Shown piece after piece: positions 35,201 through 42,501 of a DNA stretch of 64,000 nt (the stretch's first letter is position 1; the number at the start of each line of letters is the position of its first letter). The DNA lies in the NCBI GenBank assembly GCA_015488755.1, contig WFNB01000109.1, forward strand, positions 1 to 64,000, written 5' to 3'. Under the pieces are notes generated by a model that searched no databases, was not told the DNA's origin, and saw only the letters and a list, made by a program, of their open reading frames with translations. Origin of the DNA: Gammaproteobacteria bacterium (lineage in GTDB: Bacteria; Pseudomonadota; Gammaproteobacteria; GRL18). Position numbers and translations under genes: made by a program.

Positions 35201-35241
35201 TGGTGGCTAATGCAAATCGTTTACGTTTTTTTAAACCATGA
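32230..35241 (+). CDS. copA: Cu(I)-exporting P1B-type ATPase with three HMA domains
   Basis: 1003 residues, longer than common CopA (about 750-830). Three N-terminal metal-binding domains have Cys18-Asp-His-Cys21, Cys110-Ser-Ser-Cys113 and Cys183-Ser-Ser-Cys186. Domains 2 and 3 are nearly identical, a recent duplication. A following ~75-residue stretch has HMA-like spacing but no Cys pair. The ATPase core has the membrane Cys641-Pro-Cys643 motif, phosphorylated Asp685 in Asp-Lys-Thr-Gly-Thr, and Gly-Asp-Gly-Val-Asn-Asp-Ala-Pro. It pumps cytoplasmic Cu(I) (or Ag(I)) to the periplasm, where the CusCBA pump can take it. MITE remnants begin seven bases after the stop. Confidence 0.94.
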   Translation: MTDKQTNSYHIHIDDMSCDHCVGKIKEIALAIEGVQSIDVSLEKSEAIVQGGLAHEVIQAITEIGYPASPVADIPDNCPVEDMTKNEQQSDVSLSPSEQNYIISIDDMTCSSCVSTVEKAILSVSGVTSGSVNLLEKTALVSGGEPQDVVNAIIDQGYAAKLQQRKLTSSKEYYYIAIDDMTCSSCVSTVEKAILSVANVTQGSVNLLEKTAQVLGGEPQEVINAIIDQGYNARLLAQQHIDNTYYISIISSELSTNTEHESLKAEVEQVFVNNKEVSDIQFVGSESDIKNLSLQLKSTSHPAQILVWLKKAGIIAQINEQYEDPYLEQSRKSKLEVKRSWQRAILAGTVGASLILGDKLAWFPELGTQDSLLGLSAQAFWFLIALLCLFTMWFSGRNYYATAIKQAKHFSSNMDTLVALGTSAAWLSSLLIIIDPEFIPGGGGHLYLDAGVIILAFLQFGHALEIKAKRTTSASIASIVELAPKTANVVYNDTDVILPVSLLRVGDKIRVKPGERIPIDGMILEGSSAVDESMLTGEPIAVKKTVNDNVTGGTINKSGSFIFSVNKMGEETTLSQIINMVKQAQMTKPAIGRLVDKIASVFVPIVISIAIITFFVWFFVGPDPQLAYALTAGIAVLVIACPCALGLATPIAIMMGTSRAAQLNILIKNSDALQTASTLTHVVVDKTGTLTQGKPAVTSIVINSELTTEEAMDETRLLQLAASLETNSEHPLAEAILKAASERDISPLAIDDFLAVEGRGVQAMIQGNLVLLGNLAFMKENSVLVGSQIEKQAEQLAEAAATPIWLARNNDLLGLMALKDPIREDTPNAVKLLQDRGITVVMCSGDAHKTAKAVADELAIKDMHSQVMPEDKLNIIKALQDQGYLVGMVGDGVNDAPALAQANTGFAIGSGTDVAIENADITLAGNSLMNVGTAIAVSSATMKNIKQNLFGAFIYNIVGIPLAAGLFYPLTGWLLAPAFASAAMAMSSVTVVANANRLRFFKP

Positions 35242-35247
35242 TTTATT

Positions 35248-35420
35248 GTAACTATTCAGCAAGACTGACCGTATCTAGTCTACAAGCCTGAATTTCAGGG
35301 GACGCTCAAGTACATCCATGTAACGCTTTAATGAAAACATCCATGTTTTCATAAACCCCTGAAACACCGACTTGCAGACTGGACACTCTGTTTGAGGTAT
35401 ATAATACGCTTCTAAGTTAC
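35248..35420. repeat. MITE-like palindromic repeat, family B, copy 2 (173 bp)
   Basis: Same length as the 3523-3695 copy and about nine bases in ten identical, including the internal TACATCCATGTA and ATGAAAACAT hairpins. The left end is GTAACTATTCAGC; the right end (35408-35420) has drifted. No clear target duplication. It lies directly behind the copA stop codon. Confidence 0.85.
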
Positions 35421-35459
35421 AAAATTATAAGTCTTTGAATTATAGATGTTTATACTTTT

Positions 35460-35508
35460 GTAACTTTTTGATGGTTGGCCGGCACGGTGTGGTTTGCTGA
35501 GTAGTTAC
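35460..35508. repeat. Family B-related repeat fragment, inverted relative to 21403
   Basis: GTAAC at the left and GCTGAGTAGTTAC at the right enclose 49 bases whose reverse complement matches 21403-21452. Together with the full family B copy and the family C end beside it, it makes a nest of element remnants between copA and the next gene. Confidence 0.7.
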
Positions 35509-35513
35509 TATTT

Positions 35514-35535
35514 CAGTTATCCAGAACTCAGGTTA
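35514..35535. repeat. Solo end of repeat family C
   Basis: CAGTTATCCAGAACTCAGG at 35514 matches the right end of the element at 55691-55901 (one mismatch over 22 bases). No left partner lies nearby, so it is a remnant. Confidence 0.65.
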
Positions 35536-35554
35536 GTTTAACAATGGCCTGATT

Positions 35555-35821
35555 TTAAGGATAAGTAATTTCTAAAGGGTCAATTTGCCCCATATTAGAG
35601 GATTGATAAGAAGGGAAGGCATAGTGCTTTCCCTTCTTGTTTTTGCTCGCTTTTATATTTACATTTTTTCCAGAGGTGAGCTTTAATAATTTAATCTCAT
35701 TTTGTTGTTTTTTTATAATATGCCTAAGACGCTTAATCTGGGCATCTTGCTCGTTACCATAAGCAGATGAAGCGAATAAACATATAGAGATAACAATAAA
35801 TACGATTGCTCGTTGCATCAT
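35555..35821 (-). CDS. Small secreted protein with a short coiled coil
   Basis: 88 residues, unrecognised. A signal peptide (1-22, ending Ser-Ser-Ala-Tyr-Gly) is followed by a charged heptad-like helix (Ile-Lys-Arg-Leu-Arg-His-Ile-Ile-Lys-Lys-Gln-Gln-Asn-Glu-Ile-Lys-Leu-Leu) and a basic tail. It is the last gene of a leftward unit after flgP and flgT (26 bases behind flgT). Position suggests a periplasmic accessory of the flagellar outer-ring proteins, but nothing in the sequence proves that. Confidence 0.6.
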   Translation of the reverse strand: MMQRAIVFIVISICLFASSAYGNEQDAQIKRLRHIIKKQQNEIKLLKLTSGKNVNIKASKNKKGKHYAFPSYQSSNMGQIDPLEITYP

Positions 35822-35847
35822 TCACTAAGCCTTTTTAAGTGAGATTG

Positions 35848-37128
35848 TTACCAAACCAGAATATAGTCACTATTTTTTTTCAGATGAATAACCTGCTTGC
35901 TAGTACTGGTGGCGATAGAATAAGAAGGAAATACTTTAATTATTTTTAGTTGCTCTTTAGGCCAGCCAAATTGTTTTGCTCGACTATTAGTATCAAAACT
36001 TTTACCTTCTTTATCAGCATAATGCATGGTCACAATATCGCCCACTTTGACATTGGTATTTTGTCCAGCATTAAGATAAATATAGTGATCTTTTTGTTGT
36101 AAAATTTTCATAGTAAAAGGACGACAGGCAAGTAAGGAGCTAATGAGTTGTGTTTCCTGTTGTATCACTTTATCAAATAATTGGCCAAAGTCTGATTTTT
36201 TAAATGCTTTAGTGGCAAATGCTGTGGCCTTATCGGGTAAAACTGTGGTTTTATCAATGCTATAAGAATAGCGATGTTTGCTTAGTAATTCTTCTGTTAA
36301 GGTATCGTGAAGATAAATATCAATGACGAGGTTTCGTTGATTAGGTTTTTCTGGTTGTGGATTAAGAGAGACGAATTGATCACGACTGAGTGATATGCCA
36401 AAGGGTAGTGTTAGGCTATTTTTAATCGTTGTGCTACTGAGGTCTCGGATAACACCAGAGACAACGTATTGCACGCCAAATTCTTCTTTTATTGAGCTGA
36501 GTAATGAACGTCCATCAGATGAATTAGTTGCTTGAATATAAGGTGCAGAATTTAGATCAGTAAAGGCATTAATCTGAGTGGCATCCTTAGTTAAAAAATT
36601 ACCACTAAGTGCAAGCTGTTGTAATAATGCCTGCCCAATACCTTGTTCAAAACCATAATAATCAACGACATTAAGATGTTCTGGGTGCTGCAAAGGGAAA
36701 AATAAGGCAGCAATTTTCTTGCGGTATTGACTGGCAGGAAAATCACAGCCTTGTGTGACTTTATTATTATCATTTACTGTTGCTACCACTGCGAGTGTTA
36801 AAATACCATCGTTAATCGTTTCACTGATGACTTCAGAGGACTGGATGTTTTGCGTGGATCGGATCTGAATACTATCGCTAATGCCTTCATTACTATTATA
36901 CGATGTCGATGAATGAACTTGACTGCCTGCCTGAAGTGCAATATTTCTCAAAGCATCTTGATAGGCTTCAAAATGAGCCTGATTGGTATTATTGTCAACG
37001 ATGACAGCAGTGCCTATTGCTTCGAGCCGTTTTATTGTGCTGGCCTGTAGGATTGTGCTACTAAAGATGAAAAGCAAACCAGCAAGAATTGTCATACGCG
37101 GTGTAAAAAATATCAGTAAATGCTTCAT
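35848..37128 (-). CDS. flgT: FlgT-like flagellar assembly/outer-ring protein
   Basis: 426 residues. Signal peptide about 1-29 (ending Leu-Gln-Ala-Ser). The order follows FlgT of polar-flagellated gammaproteobacteria: an N-terminal domain with Glu-Ala-Ile-Gly-Thr-Ala-Val-Ile and Ala-x-x-Asp-Ala-Leu-Arg-Asn-Ile-Ala-Leu-Gln-Ala-Gly, a middle domain (Gly-x-x-Tyr-Val-Val-Ser-Gly-Val-Ile-Arg-Asp), and a C-terminal beta domain with Ile-Tyr-Leu-Asn-Ala-Gly-Gln-Asn-Thr-Asn-Val-Lys-Val-Gly-Asp. FlgT helps build the H ring around the LP ring. flgP lies 29 bases upstream; no other flagellar gene is in the window. Confidence 0.85.
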   Translation of the reverse strand: MKHLLIFFTPRMTILAGLLFIFSSTILQASTIKRLEAIGTAVIVDNNTNQAHFEAYQDALRNIALQAGSQVHSSTSYNSNEGISDSIQIRSTQNIQSSEVISETINDGILTLAVVATVNDNNKVTQGCDFPASQYRKKIAALFFPLQHPEHLNVVDYYGFEQGIGQALLQQLALSGNFLTKDATQINAFTDLNSAPYIQATNSSDGRSLLSSIKEEFGVQYVVSGVIRDLSSTTIKNSLTLPFGISLSRDQFVSLNPQPEKPNQRNLVIDIYLHDTLTEELLSKHRYSYSIDKTTVLPDKATAFATKAFKKSDFGQLFDKVIQQETQLISSLLACRPFTMKILQQKDHYIYLNAGQNTNVKVGDIVTMHYADKEGKSFDTNSRAKQFGWPKEQLKIIKVFPSYSIATSTSKQVIHLKKNSDYILVW

Positions 37129-37157
37129 TTTATTATACCCAAGCCAGTAAACATAAG

Positions 37158-37709
37158 TTAATCAGCATAATAGATCACTTGAGGAAAAGCCATACCTTGG
37201 CAATCAGGGTTGCAGTTAAGGCGACTTTCAGGGTACTCAGCTAAGGGGTATTGGCTGGTCATTGTTGTTTGTTTGCTTATGCAGGAATTACTTAAATCAT
37301 TTAAGCATTGGCTGTTATAATGAGATAAAATGAGCTCCACTTCTGCTTCATAAATATCATTTCCCTTTGGCGTAATACTCAGCAAATGGACACCTCGAAC
37401 GACGGAATCAAAATAAGCCCGATAGCTATCATTTTCAATAACCATGTCTCGAATGGTGGTATTGCCCTTAAGTCGAGTGCCATATAATTGCTCAACAATT
37501 GAGCGATAAGCATCTAATTTTGCTGCCCGCATAGCCAAAAGGCGCTGCTGGGCTTTAGGATAATTTTTAAATTGGCTAAGAGTGGCATAGCCAACAGCGG
37601 TAATTTTTTGTGGTGTGACTATTGTGGGAGAATGAACAAGGCTAGATGTCGTGTGACAGGCTGAGATCAATAGTACCATAAAGGTGATGATAAAATAGTT
37701 GCTAAACAT
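37158..37709 (-). CDS. flgP: FlgP-like LPP20-family outer-membrane lipoprotein
   Basis: 183 residues. Lipoprotein signal with lipobox Leu-Ile-Ser-Ala-Cys at residues 14-18. The LPP20 domain shows Thr-Ala-Val-Gly-Tyr-Ala-Thr and Gln-Arg-Leu-Leu-Ala-Met-Arg-Ala-Ala-Lys-Leu-Asp-Ala-Tyr-Arg-Ser-Ile-Val-Glu-Gln-Leu-Tyr-Gly. In Vibrio and Campylobacter FlgP forms part of the outer-membrane disk or ring that supports the sheathed or polar flagellum. First gene of the leftward flgP-flgT-small protein unit. Confidence 0.85.
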   Translation of the reverse strand: MFSNYFIITFMVLLISACHTTSSLVHSPTIVTPQKITAVGYATLSQFKNYPKAQQRLLAMRAAKLDAYRSIVEQLYGTRLKGNTTIRDMVIENDSYRAYFDSVVRGVHLLSITPKGNDIYEAEVELILSHYNSQCLNDLSNSCISKQTTMTSQYPLAEYPESRLNCNPDCQGMAFPQVIYYAD

Positions 37710-37812
37710 GTCTGTTTTCCTGATTTAAAATTATGAATTATCTGTCTTATCGGCATATAATTGGAAAGCTTTAATTTATCCATCTCAATCTCAATAATGA
37801 AAAGGAATTCTA

Positions 37813-38232
37813 ATGAAAAAAATACTATGTGTTATTTTCTTGCTTGCTTGTCCCCTCACTGCGTGGGCAGAGCGTCATATTCATGTTAATGGTGAACACC
37901 TTAATTTAGAAACCATGCTTATGATGGATCAAATTTTTGGTTATCAGGTTGATGATGGTTATTACTGGCTTAATACGCAAACAGGTCAATGGGGTTATGA
38001 AAACAATAATGAAATACAAGGGACTGTACAAATGGTTATTGATTATCAACAAGAGCAGGCAAGTTACAATAATAATTCTTATCAAGATGATTATAATGAG
38101 CAGAGCAATACCAGCTATTATCCAACAGAAATTAATAGCTCTCAAAATGGCAGTGTTGTTAGTGGTACTCTAAATGGACAAAATTGCACCTTTGTTTCTG
38201 TCGGTGGTATGACAGTAAAAGACTGTGATTAA
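37813..38232 (+). CDS. Secreted Tyr/Asn/Gln-rich hypothetical protein
   Basis: 139 residues. A clear signal peptide (1-19, ending Thr-Ala-Trp-Ala) and AAGGAA before the ATG. The mature part begins with Leu-Glu-Thr-Met-Leu-Met-Met-Asp-Gln-Ile-Phe-Gly-Tyr and a Gly-Tyr-Tyr-Trp-Leu-Asn-x-x-Thr-Gly-Gln-Trp-Gly-Tyr unit, then a low-complexity Asn/Gln/Tyr/Ser stretch, and ends with a Cys pair (Asn-Cys-Thr ... Lys-Asp-Cys-Asp) that could form a disulfide. The Trp-Leu-Asn/Trp-Gly-Tyr part resembles short secreted proteins of unknown function. Divergent from flgP. Confidence 0.65.
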   Translation: MKKILCVIFLLACPLTAWAERHIHVNGEHLNLETMLMMDQIFGYQVDDGYYWLNTQTGQWGYENNNEIQGTVQMVIDYQQEQASYNNNSYQDDYNEQSNTSYYPTEINSSQNGSVVSGTLNGQNCTFVSVGGMTVKDCD

Positions 38233-38322
38233 TAAGAGAGACCAAAAAGATACTTTCATAAGCATTCTTTTTCCTATATTCTGTGCGCAGTTTTTACTAT
38301 TTCCCTAGAGTGAGCTTTATTT

Positions 38323-40224
38323 ATGTCGATTTTTTCTATTGATGGCCTGAGTCTGGCCTTTGGAACCCATGTATTATTGAATGGTGCCAGTTTTTCCTTA
38401 GAAATGGGTGAACGTGTGTGTTTAATTGGCCGTAATGGTACGGGTAAAACCACTCTGATGCGTCTTATTCAAGGTGAAATGCAAGCTGATGAAGGCGATG
38501 TCAGAAAAAAAGATGGTCTTATTGTCTCATCCTTATCCCAAGAAGTACCTCATGAAGCCAAAGGCAGTGTGTTTGATATTGTTGCTTCTGGTCTGGGTGA
38601 AACGGCACAATTATTACAAGACTATAATCATGTCTTACATGATGTTGCCAATGGTGATGAACAAGCATTGAAAAGAATGGAACAGATTCAACATAAATTA
38701 GAAGCAGTAAATGGCTGGTCACTGGTGCAACGTGTTGAGTCTACTATTTCTAAATTATTATTAAACCCAGATGATCGTATTGAAGATATGTCTGGCGGTC
38801 TTAAACGTCGGGTTATGCTGGCCAAAGCTCTGGTTATTGAACCGGATATTTTAATGCTGGATGAGCCAACCAATCATTTAGACATAGAATCGATTCTCTG
38901 GTTAGAAACCTTTTTAAAATCCTACAATGGTTGTGTATTATTTATCACCCACGATCGGGTCTTTTTACAAAATGTTGCCACACGTATTCTTGAATTGGAT
39001 CGAGGGCAATTAGTCTCTTTTCCTGGCGACTATCAAACCTATTTACGTCGTAAAGAAGAATTACTTCACGCCGAAGAAAAAGCCAATGAACTTTTTGATA
39101 AGAAATTAGCAGATGAAGAAGTTTGGATACGTCAGGGCATTAAGGCTAGACGAACCCGTAATGAGGGGCGTGTGCGTGCTTTAAAAGCTATGCGCACTGA
39201 GCGTAGTCAACGAATCGAACAACAGGGCAAAGCAAAGCTTGAATTAGATGATAAAAAAAATTCAGGTAAGTTAGTTGTTGAAGTTGAGAATATCTCTTAT
39301 GAGTATGACAATAAGCCCATTGTTAAAAATTTCTCAACAGTGATTATGCGTGGTGATCGTATCGGCATTATTGGTCCTAATGGTGTGGGCAAGACCACTA
39401 TGCTGAACTTAATTTTAGGGCAATTAGCACCCCAGTCCGGTACTGTTAAGCTAGGCACAAAACTAGAAATTGCTTATTTTGATCAACTAAGAAACCAGTT
39501 GGATGAAGAGCAGTCGATTGTCGAAAACATTGGGCAGGGTCGGGAGTTTGTTTCTATCAATGGCCGTGACCGCCATGTGTTTAGCTATTTAAGAGATTTT
39601 CTTTTCTCTTCAGAACGAGCCAAAGTGTCGGTTAAAGCCCTTTCAGGCGGTGAAAGAAATCGTTTGCTCTTAGCAAAATTATTTACCAAGCCCGCCAATT
39701 TGTTGGTCCTTGATGAACCTACCAATGATTTAGATAGTGATACTTTAGAATTATTAGAGTCACTATTAATGGACTATAAGGGTACCTTAATTATTGTCAG
39801 TCATGATCGATCCTTCCTTAATAATGTGATCACTAGCTCCTTAGTTTTTGAAGATGATGGTTTGAATGAATATGTTGGTGGCTATGATGATTGGCTTAGA
39901 CAAAGAAAGCCAATAGCGATAGAAACACAAAAAAAAGACCTCTCAAAACTGACAGATAACAAAGTGAACACTCTTGCTGCTGCGAATAAAGTAATAAAAC
40001 TAAGTTATAAAGAACAACGTGATTTAGATAACTTGCCCCAAAAAATAGAAACAATAGAAGCTGAACAAGCAGAGTTAGAAACAATCATAGCTCAACCTGA
40101 ATTTTATCAGCAGGATCAAAGCACCATTACCAGTCAGCTGGCTAAATTAGAAGAAATTAATCAGCACTTGGAAGGCTTATATGAACGTTGGGACGAATTA
40201 GAAGAAAAGAGAGCCGGCAGTTAA
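38323..40224 (+). CDS. uup: ABC-F ATPase, Uup type
   Basis: 633 residues with two ABC domains and no membrane part. Walker A motifs are Gly-Arg-Asn-Gly-Thr-Gly-Lys-Thr near residue 36 and Gly-Pro-Asn-Gly-Val-Gly-Lys-Thr near 352; signatures are Met-Ser-Gly-Gly-Leu and Leu-Ser-Gly-Gly-Glu; Asp-Glu-Pro-Thr-Asn-His-Leu-Asp and Asp-Glu-Pro-Thr-Asn-Asp-Leu-Asp are the Walker B ends. The charged linker between them and the C-terminal coiled coil (about 555-630) are Uup-like. It acts on ribosomes and, in E. coli, limits precise transposon excision. A tRNA-Ser gene lies 81 bases downstream. Confidence 0.93.
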   Translation: MSIFSIDGLSLAFGTHVLLNGASFSLEMGERVCLIGRNGTGKTTLMRLIQGEMQADEGDVRKKDGLIVSSLSQEVPHEAKGSVFDIVASGLGETAQLLQDYNHVLHDVANGDEQALKRMEQIQHKLEAVNGWSLVQRVESTISKLLLNPDDRIEDMSGGLKRRVMLAKALVIEPDILMLDEPTNHLDIESILWLETFLKSYNGCVLFITHDRVFLQNVATRILELDRGQLVSFPGDYQTYLRRKEELLHAEEKANELFDKKLADEEVWIRQGIKARRTRNEGRVRALKAMRTERSQRIEQQGKAKLELDDKKNSGKLVVEVENISYEYDNKPIVKNFSTVIMRGDRIGIIGPNGVGKTTMLNLILGQLAPQSGTVKLGTKLEIAYFDQLRNQLDEEQSIVENIGQGREFVSINGRDRHVFSYLRDFLFSSERAKVSVKALSGGERNRLLLAKLFTKPANLLVLDEPTNDLDSDTLELLESLLMDYKGTLIIVSHDRSFLNNVITSSLVFEDDGLNEYVGGYDDWLRQRKPIAIETQKKDLSKLTDNKVNTLAAANKVIKLSYKEQRDLDNLPQKIETIEAEQAELETIIAQPEFYQQDQSTITSQLAKLEEINQHLEGLYERWDELEEKRAGS

Positions 40225-40305
40225 CATAGTCTGGTTTTTTTGAATACAGATGAGCAATAAATTTACTTGATTTATTTAGCCAAGTAGTTTATTCTCCCCA
40301 ACCTT

Positions 40306-40393
40306 GGAGAGGTGGCCGAGTGGTCGAAGGCGCACGCCTGGAAAGTGTGTAAACCGTAAGGTTTCGGGGGTTCGAATCCCCCCCTCTTCGCCA
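40306..40393 (+). tRNA. tRNA-Ser (GGA anticodon)
   Basis: 88 bases with CCA encoded. The acceptor stem GGAGAGG pairs with CCTCTTC, the anticodon loop CTGGAAA gives GGA, a long variable arm (AAACCGTAAGGTTT) marks a class II serine tRNA, and the T arm is GGGGGTTCGAATCCCCC. Discriminator base G is as expected for Ser. Confidence 0.97.
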
Positions 40394-40592
40394 CATTAAT
40401 TACTATCAACTATTCACCGCATTATCCTGCACCAACATTTTTTATTTTCTACACTCTCACCTTTAGTCAGTCTAACTCGATTAATAATAATTTTATAAAT
40501 TAGTGATATTTCTAGTTTACTCGCTATACTTAAGTTATACCTCAAATACCTTATTGGCATCCTATATCACTGCTTGAAATATTAATAATATT

Positions 40593-41879
40593 ATGATGAT
40601 GAATAAGAATCTTTTTAAAAGCTTAAATTATCTGTCATTGGCCTTTATCTTTTTTTGGACATTAGCTCTTGGTGGCCTATTCTTTTGGGCAGAGACTAAA
40701 GAAGAAGCTCATGTTATTGAATACGCTAAAAAAGAAGCTCGGGCAAATTTTAATAAAGACATTGCTTTACGTAATTGGGTAGCCCAACGTGGCGGCATTT
40801 ATGTAAAAGTTTCGGAACAAACACCACCTAACCCCTATTTATCCCATATCTCTAATCGTGATATCAAATTACCTTCTGGAGAGACTTTAACTCTGATGAA
40901 TCCTGCCTATGTATTGCGAGAAACCATGGAACAATATGGTGAACTTTATGGTATAAAAGGTCGTATAACCAGTCTCAAACCGCTTAATCCGATCAATACC
41001 CCCGATGCATGGGAAAGAAATAGACTCGTAGAATTTGAAAAAGGAGAGCTAAGTGAAGTCTATGAAGTCAGTAATATTAATAAAAAACCTTTTTTACGTT
41101 ATATGAAAGCATTTGTAACGGTACCGAGTTGTTTGCTCTGCCATGCTCATCAAGGTTATGTGGTTGGTGATATAAGAGGTGGTGTTGGGGTATCTATCCC
41201 CTTAGAGCCCTATTTGAAACTAAAAAGAGATACCATTGAAACCTTACAAATATCTTATGGTTCATTATGGCTATTAGGTTTGTTTATTATTGGCTCTATC
41301 TATCGTGTGGGTAGAAATAGTATTAGCCACCAATATGCGATTGAAAAGAAATTACTGATTGCTCATCAACAAGCTCAGGAAATGGCCGAACATGATGGGT
41401 TAACTGGGCTTGCTAATCGCCGCTTATTAGCAAAAGTTCTGCATCAGGAATTTAAACGTGCGGTTCGAAATCAGCATCACTTAAGTGTGCTAATGTTAGA
41501 TATTGATCATTTTAAACACTTTAATGATACTCATGGTCATCTATTGGGTGATGAAGTTTTAGTGCTTGTTGCCGATGCTATTCAAACTTCTTGTCAACGA
41601 CCTAGTGATTTTATAGCGCGCTTTGGCGGTGAAGAATTTATTATTATTTTACCACAAACAGATTATCATGGTGCGTATAAACAAGCCGAAAAAATTCGTA
41701 AAAAAATTGCCACATTATGTATCGAAAATAATAATATGGGATTTTCTGTGTCAATTACGGTCAGTATTGGTATTGATTCACGTATACCACAAAAATTGCA
41801 AACACCAGAAGAGCAAATAAATCATGCTGATCAGGCACTATATAAAGCAAAAGAACAAGGTAGAAATCAAGTTGTATAA
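40593..41879 (+). CDS. Diguanylate cyclase with periplasmic heme-binding DUF3365 sensor
   Basis: 428 residues. Membrane helix about 14-32, a DUF3365 (Tll0287-like) domain to about residue 220 that carries a c-type heme motif Cys180-Leu-Leu-Cys183-His184, a second membrane helix (about 225-243), and a cytoplasmic GGDEF domain with intact Gly-Gly-Glu-Glu-Phe and an Arg-Pro-Ser-Asp inhibitory site upstream. The layout points to a redox or gas signal in the periplasm controlling cyclic-di-GMP synthesis. Start: the ATG codons at 40593 and 40596 are equivalent. The gene stands alone on its strand between the tRNA and the copper-regulon gene. Confidence 0.9.
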   Translation: MMMNKNLFKSLNYLSLAFIFFWTLALGGLFFWAETKEEAHVIEYAKKEARANFNKDIALRNWVAQRGGIYVKVSEQTPPNPYLSHISNRDIKLPSGETLTLMNPAYVLRETMEQYGELYGIKGRITSLKPLNPINTPDAWERNRLVEFEKGELSEVYEVSNINKKPFLRYMKAFVTVPSCLLCHAHQGYVVGDIRGGVGVSIPLEPYLKLKRDTIETLQISYGSLWLLGLFIIGSIYRVGRNSISHQYAIEKKLLIAHQQAQEMAEHDGLTGLANRRLLAKVLHQEFKRAVRNQHHLSVLMLDIDHFKHFNDTHGHLLGDEVLVLVADAIQTSCQRPSDFIARFGGEEFIIILPQTDYHGAYKQAEKIRKKIATLCIENNNMGFSVSITVSIGIDSRIPQKLQTPEEQINHADQALYKAKEQGRNQVV

Positions 41880-41888
41880 TTACACATA

Positions 41889-41933
41889 TTTAATGTTGAT
41901 GTAAGGTTAGTGCAAGGTAGCCTGTCGTATACT
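41889..41933 (+). promoter_or_regulatory. Operator/promoter C before the secreted 116-residue protein gene
   Basis: 41889-41917 is the cleanest copy of the element: TTTAATGTT, then TGTAAGG and TGCAAGG 11 bases apart. A -10 TATACT (41928-41933) begins ten bases later, as in site B. It lies about 17 kb from the regulator genes. Confidence 0.8.
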
Positions 41934-41989
41934 TTATCCATAGACAAATAAATGTCTTCATAATAATTAATAAGAAAAAGGATATGACA

Positions 41990-42340
41990 ATGAAAACAAA
42001 TACTAAAATCGCTACTTTACTGGTTGCACTAAGTGCTGCTTTTTCCATCAATGCAAATGCAGATTCTGTTTATGGTGACCCAAGCATGGGAGATGTGTTT
42101 CCTGTTGAGAATGTGCAATTACAATCAGCTCAACCAGCACGTTATGTCGCAGATACAGGTAAACAAGTTTGGAGTACACCGTATGAGCAGTGGGTTAATC
42201 CTGCGGACTTTAATTCAGTAGCTAAACAGACGGTTGCCAGTGCCTTAAATCGCTTGGATAACAATCCACCAGCAGCCGGTAGCCATTCTGATGGTGTGTT
42301 TATCTGGGATGAAACCGCAGATGAATTTCAGCTTCAATAA
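41990..42340 (+). CDS. Secreted hypothetical protein, predicted member of the metal regulon
   Basis: 116 residues from ATG 41990, eight bases behind AAGGA; the ATG at 41984 is too close to it. Signal peptide about 1-23 (Ala-Asn-Ala-Asp). The mature part has no recognised domain: Val-Tyr-Gly-Asp-Pro-Ser-Met-Gly-Asp-Val-Phe, Trp-Ser-Thr-Pro-Tyr-Glu-Gln-Trp-Val-Asn-Pro, and an acidic C-terminus with Phe-Ile-Trp-Asp-Glu. There are few Met or His and no Cys, so it is not an obvious metal sponge. Its promoter carries operator C, which ties it to the cus genes. Function unknown. Confidence 0.7.
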   Translation: MKTNTKIATLLVALSAAFSINANADSVYGDPSMGDVFPVENVQLQSAQPARYVADTGKQVWSTPYEQWVNPADFNSVAKQTVASALNRLDNNPPAAGSHSDGVFIWDETADEFQLQ

Positions 42341-42351
42341 ACAATGTTAAC

Positions 42352-42392
42352 GTGCATAAATGACCCCGTTTAGTTTTGGCTTGTTTATGCAC
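42352..42392 (+). terminator. Possible terminator after the secreted protein gene
   Basis: GTGCATAAA (42352-42360) and TTTATGCAC (42384-42392) form a perfect 9-bp stem around a 23-base loop; only a short T run follows. Confidence 0.45.
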
Positions 42393-42501
42393 TCATTTTA
42401 CTATACACTTTACTTTCTACTATGGAGTTTTATACAAAGGATGTAGAACACAGATAGGGCTGAAAAATAGCCGATAAAACCATCAATTAGATTGAATTAT
42501 T

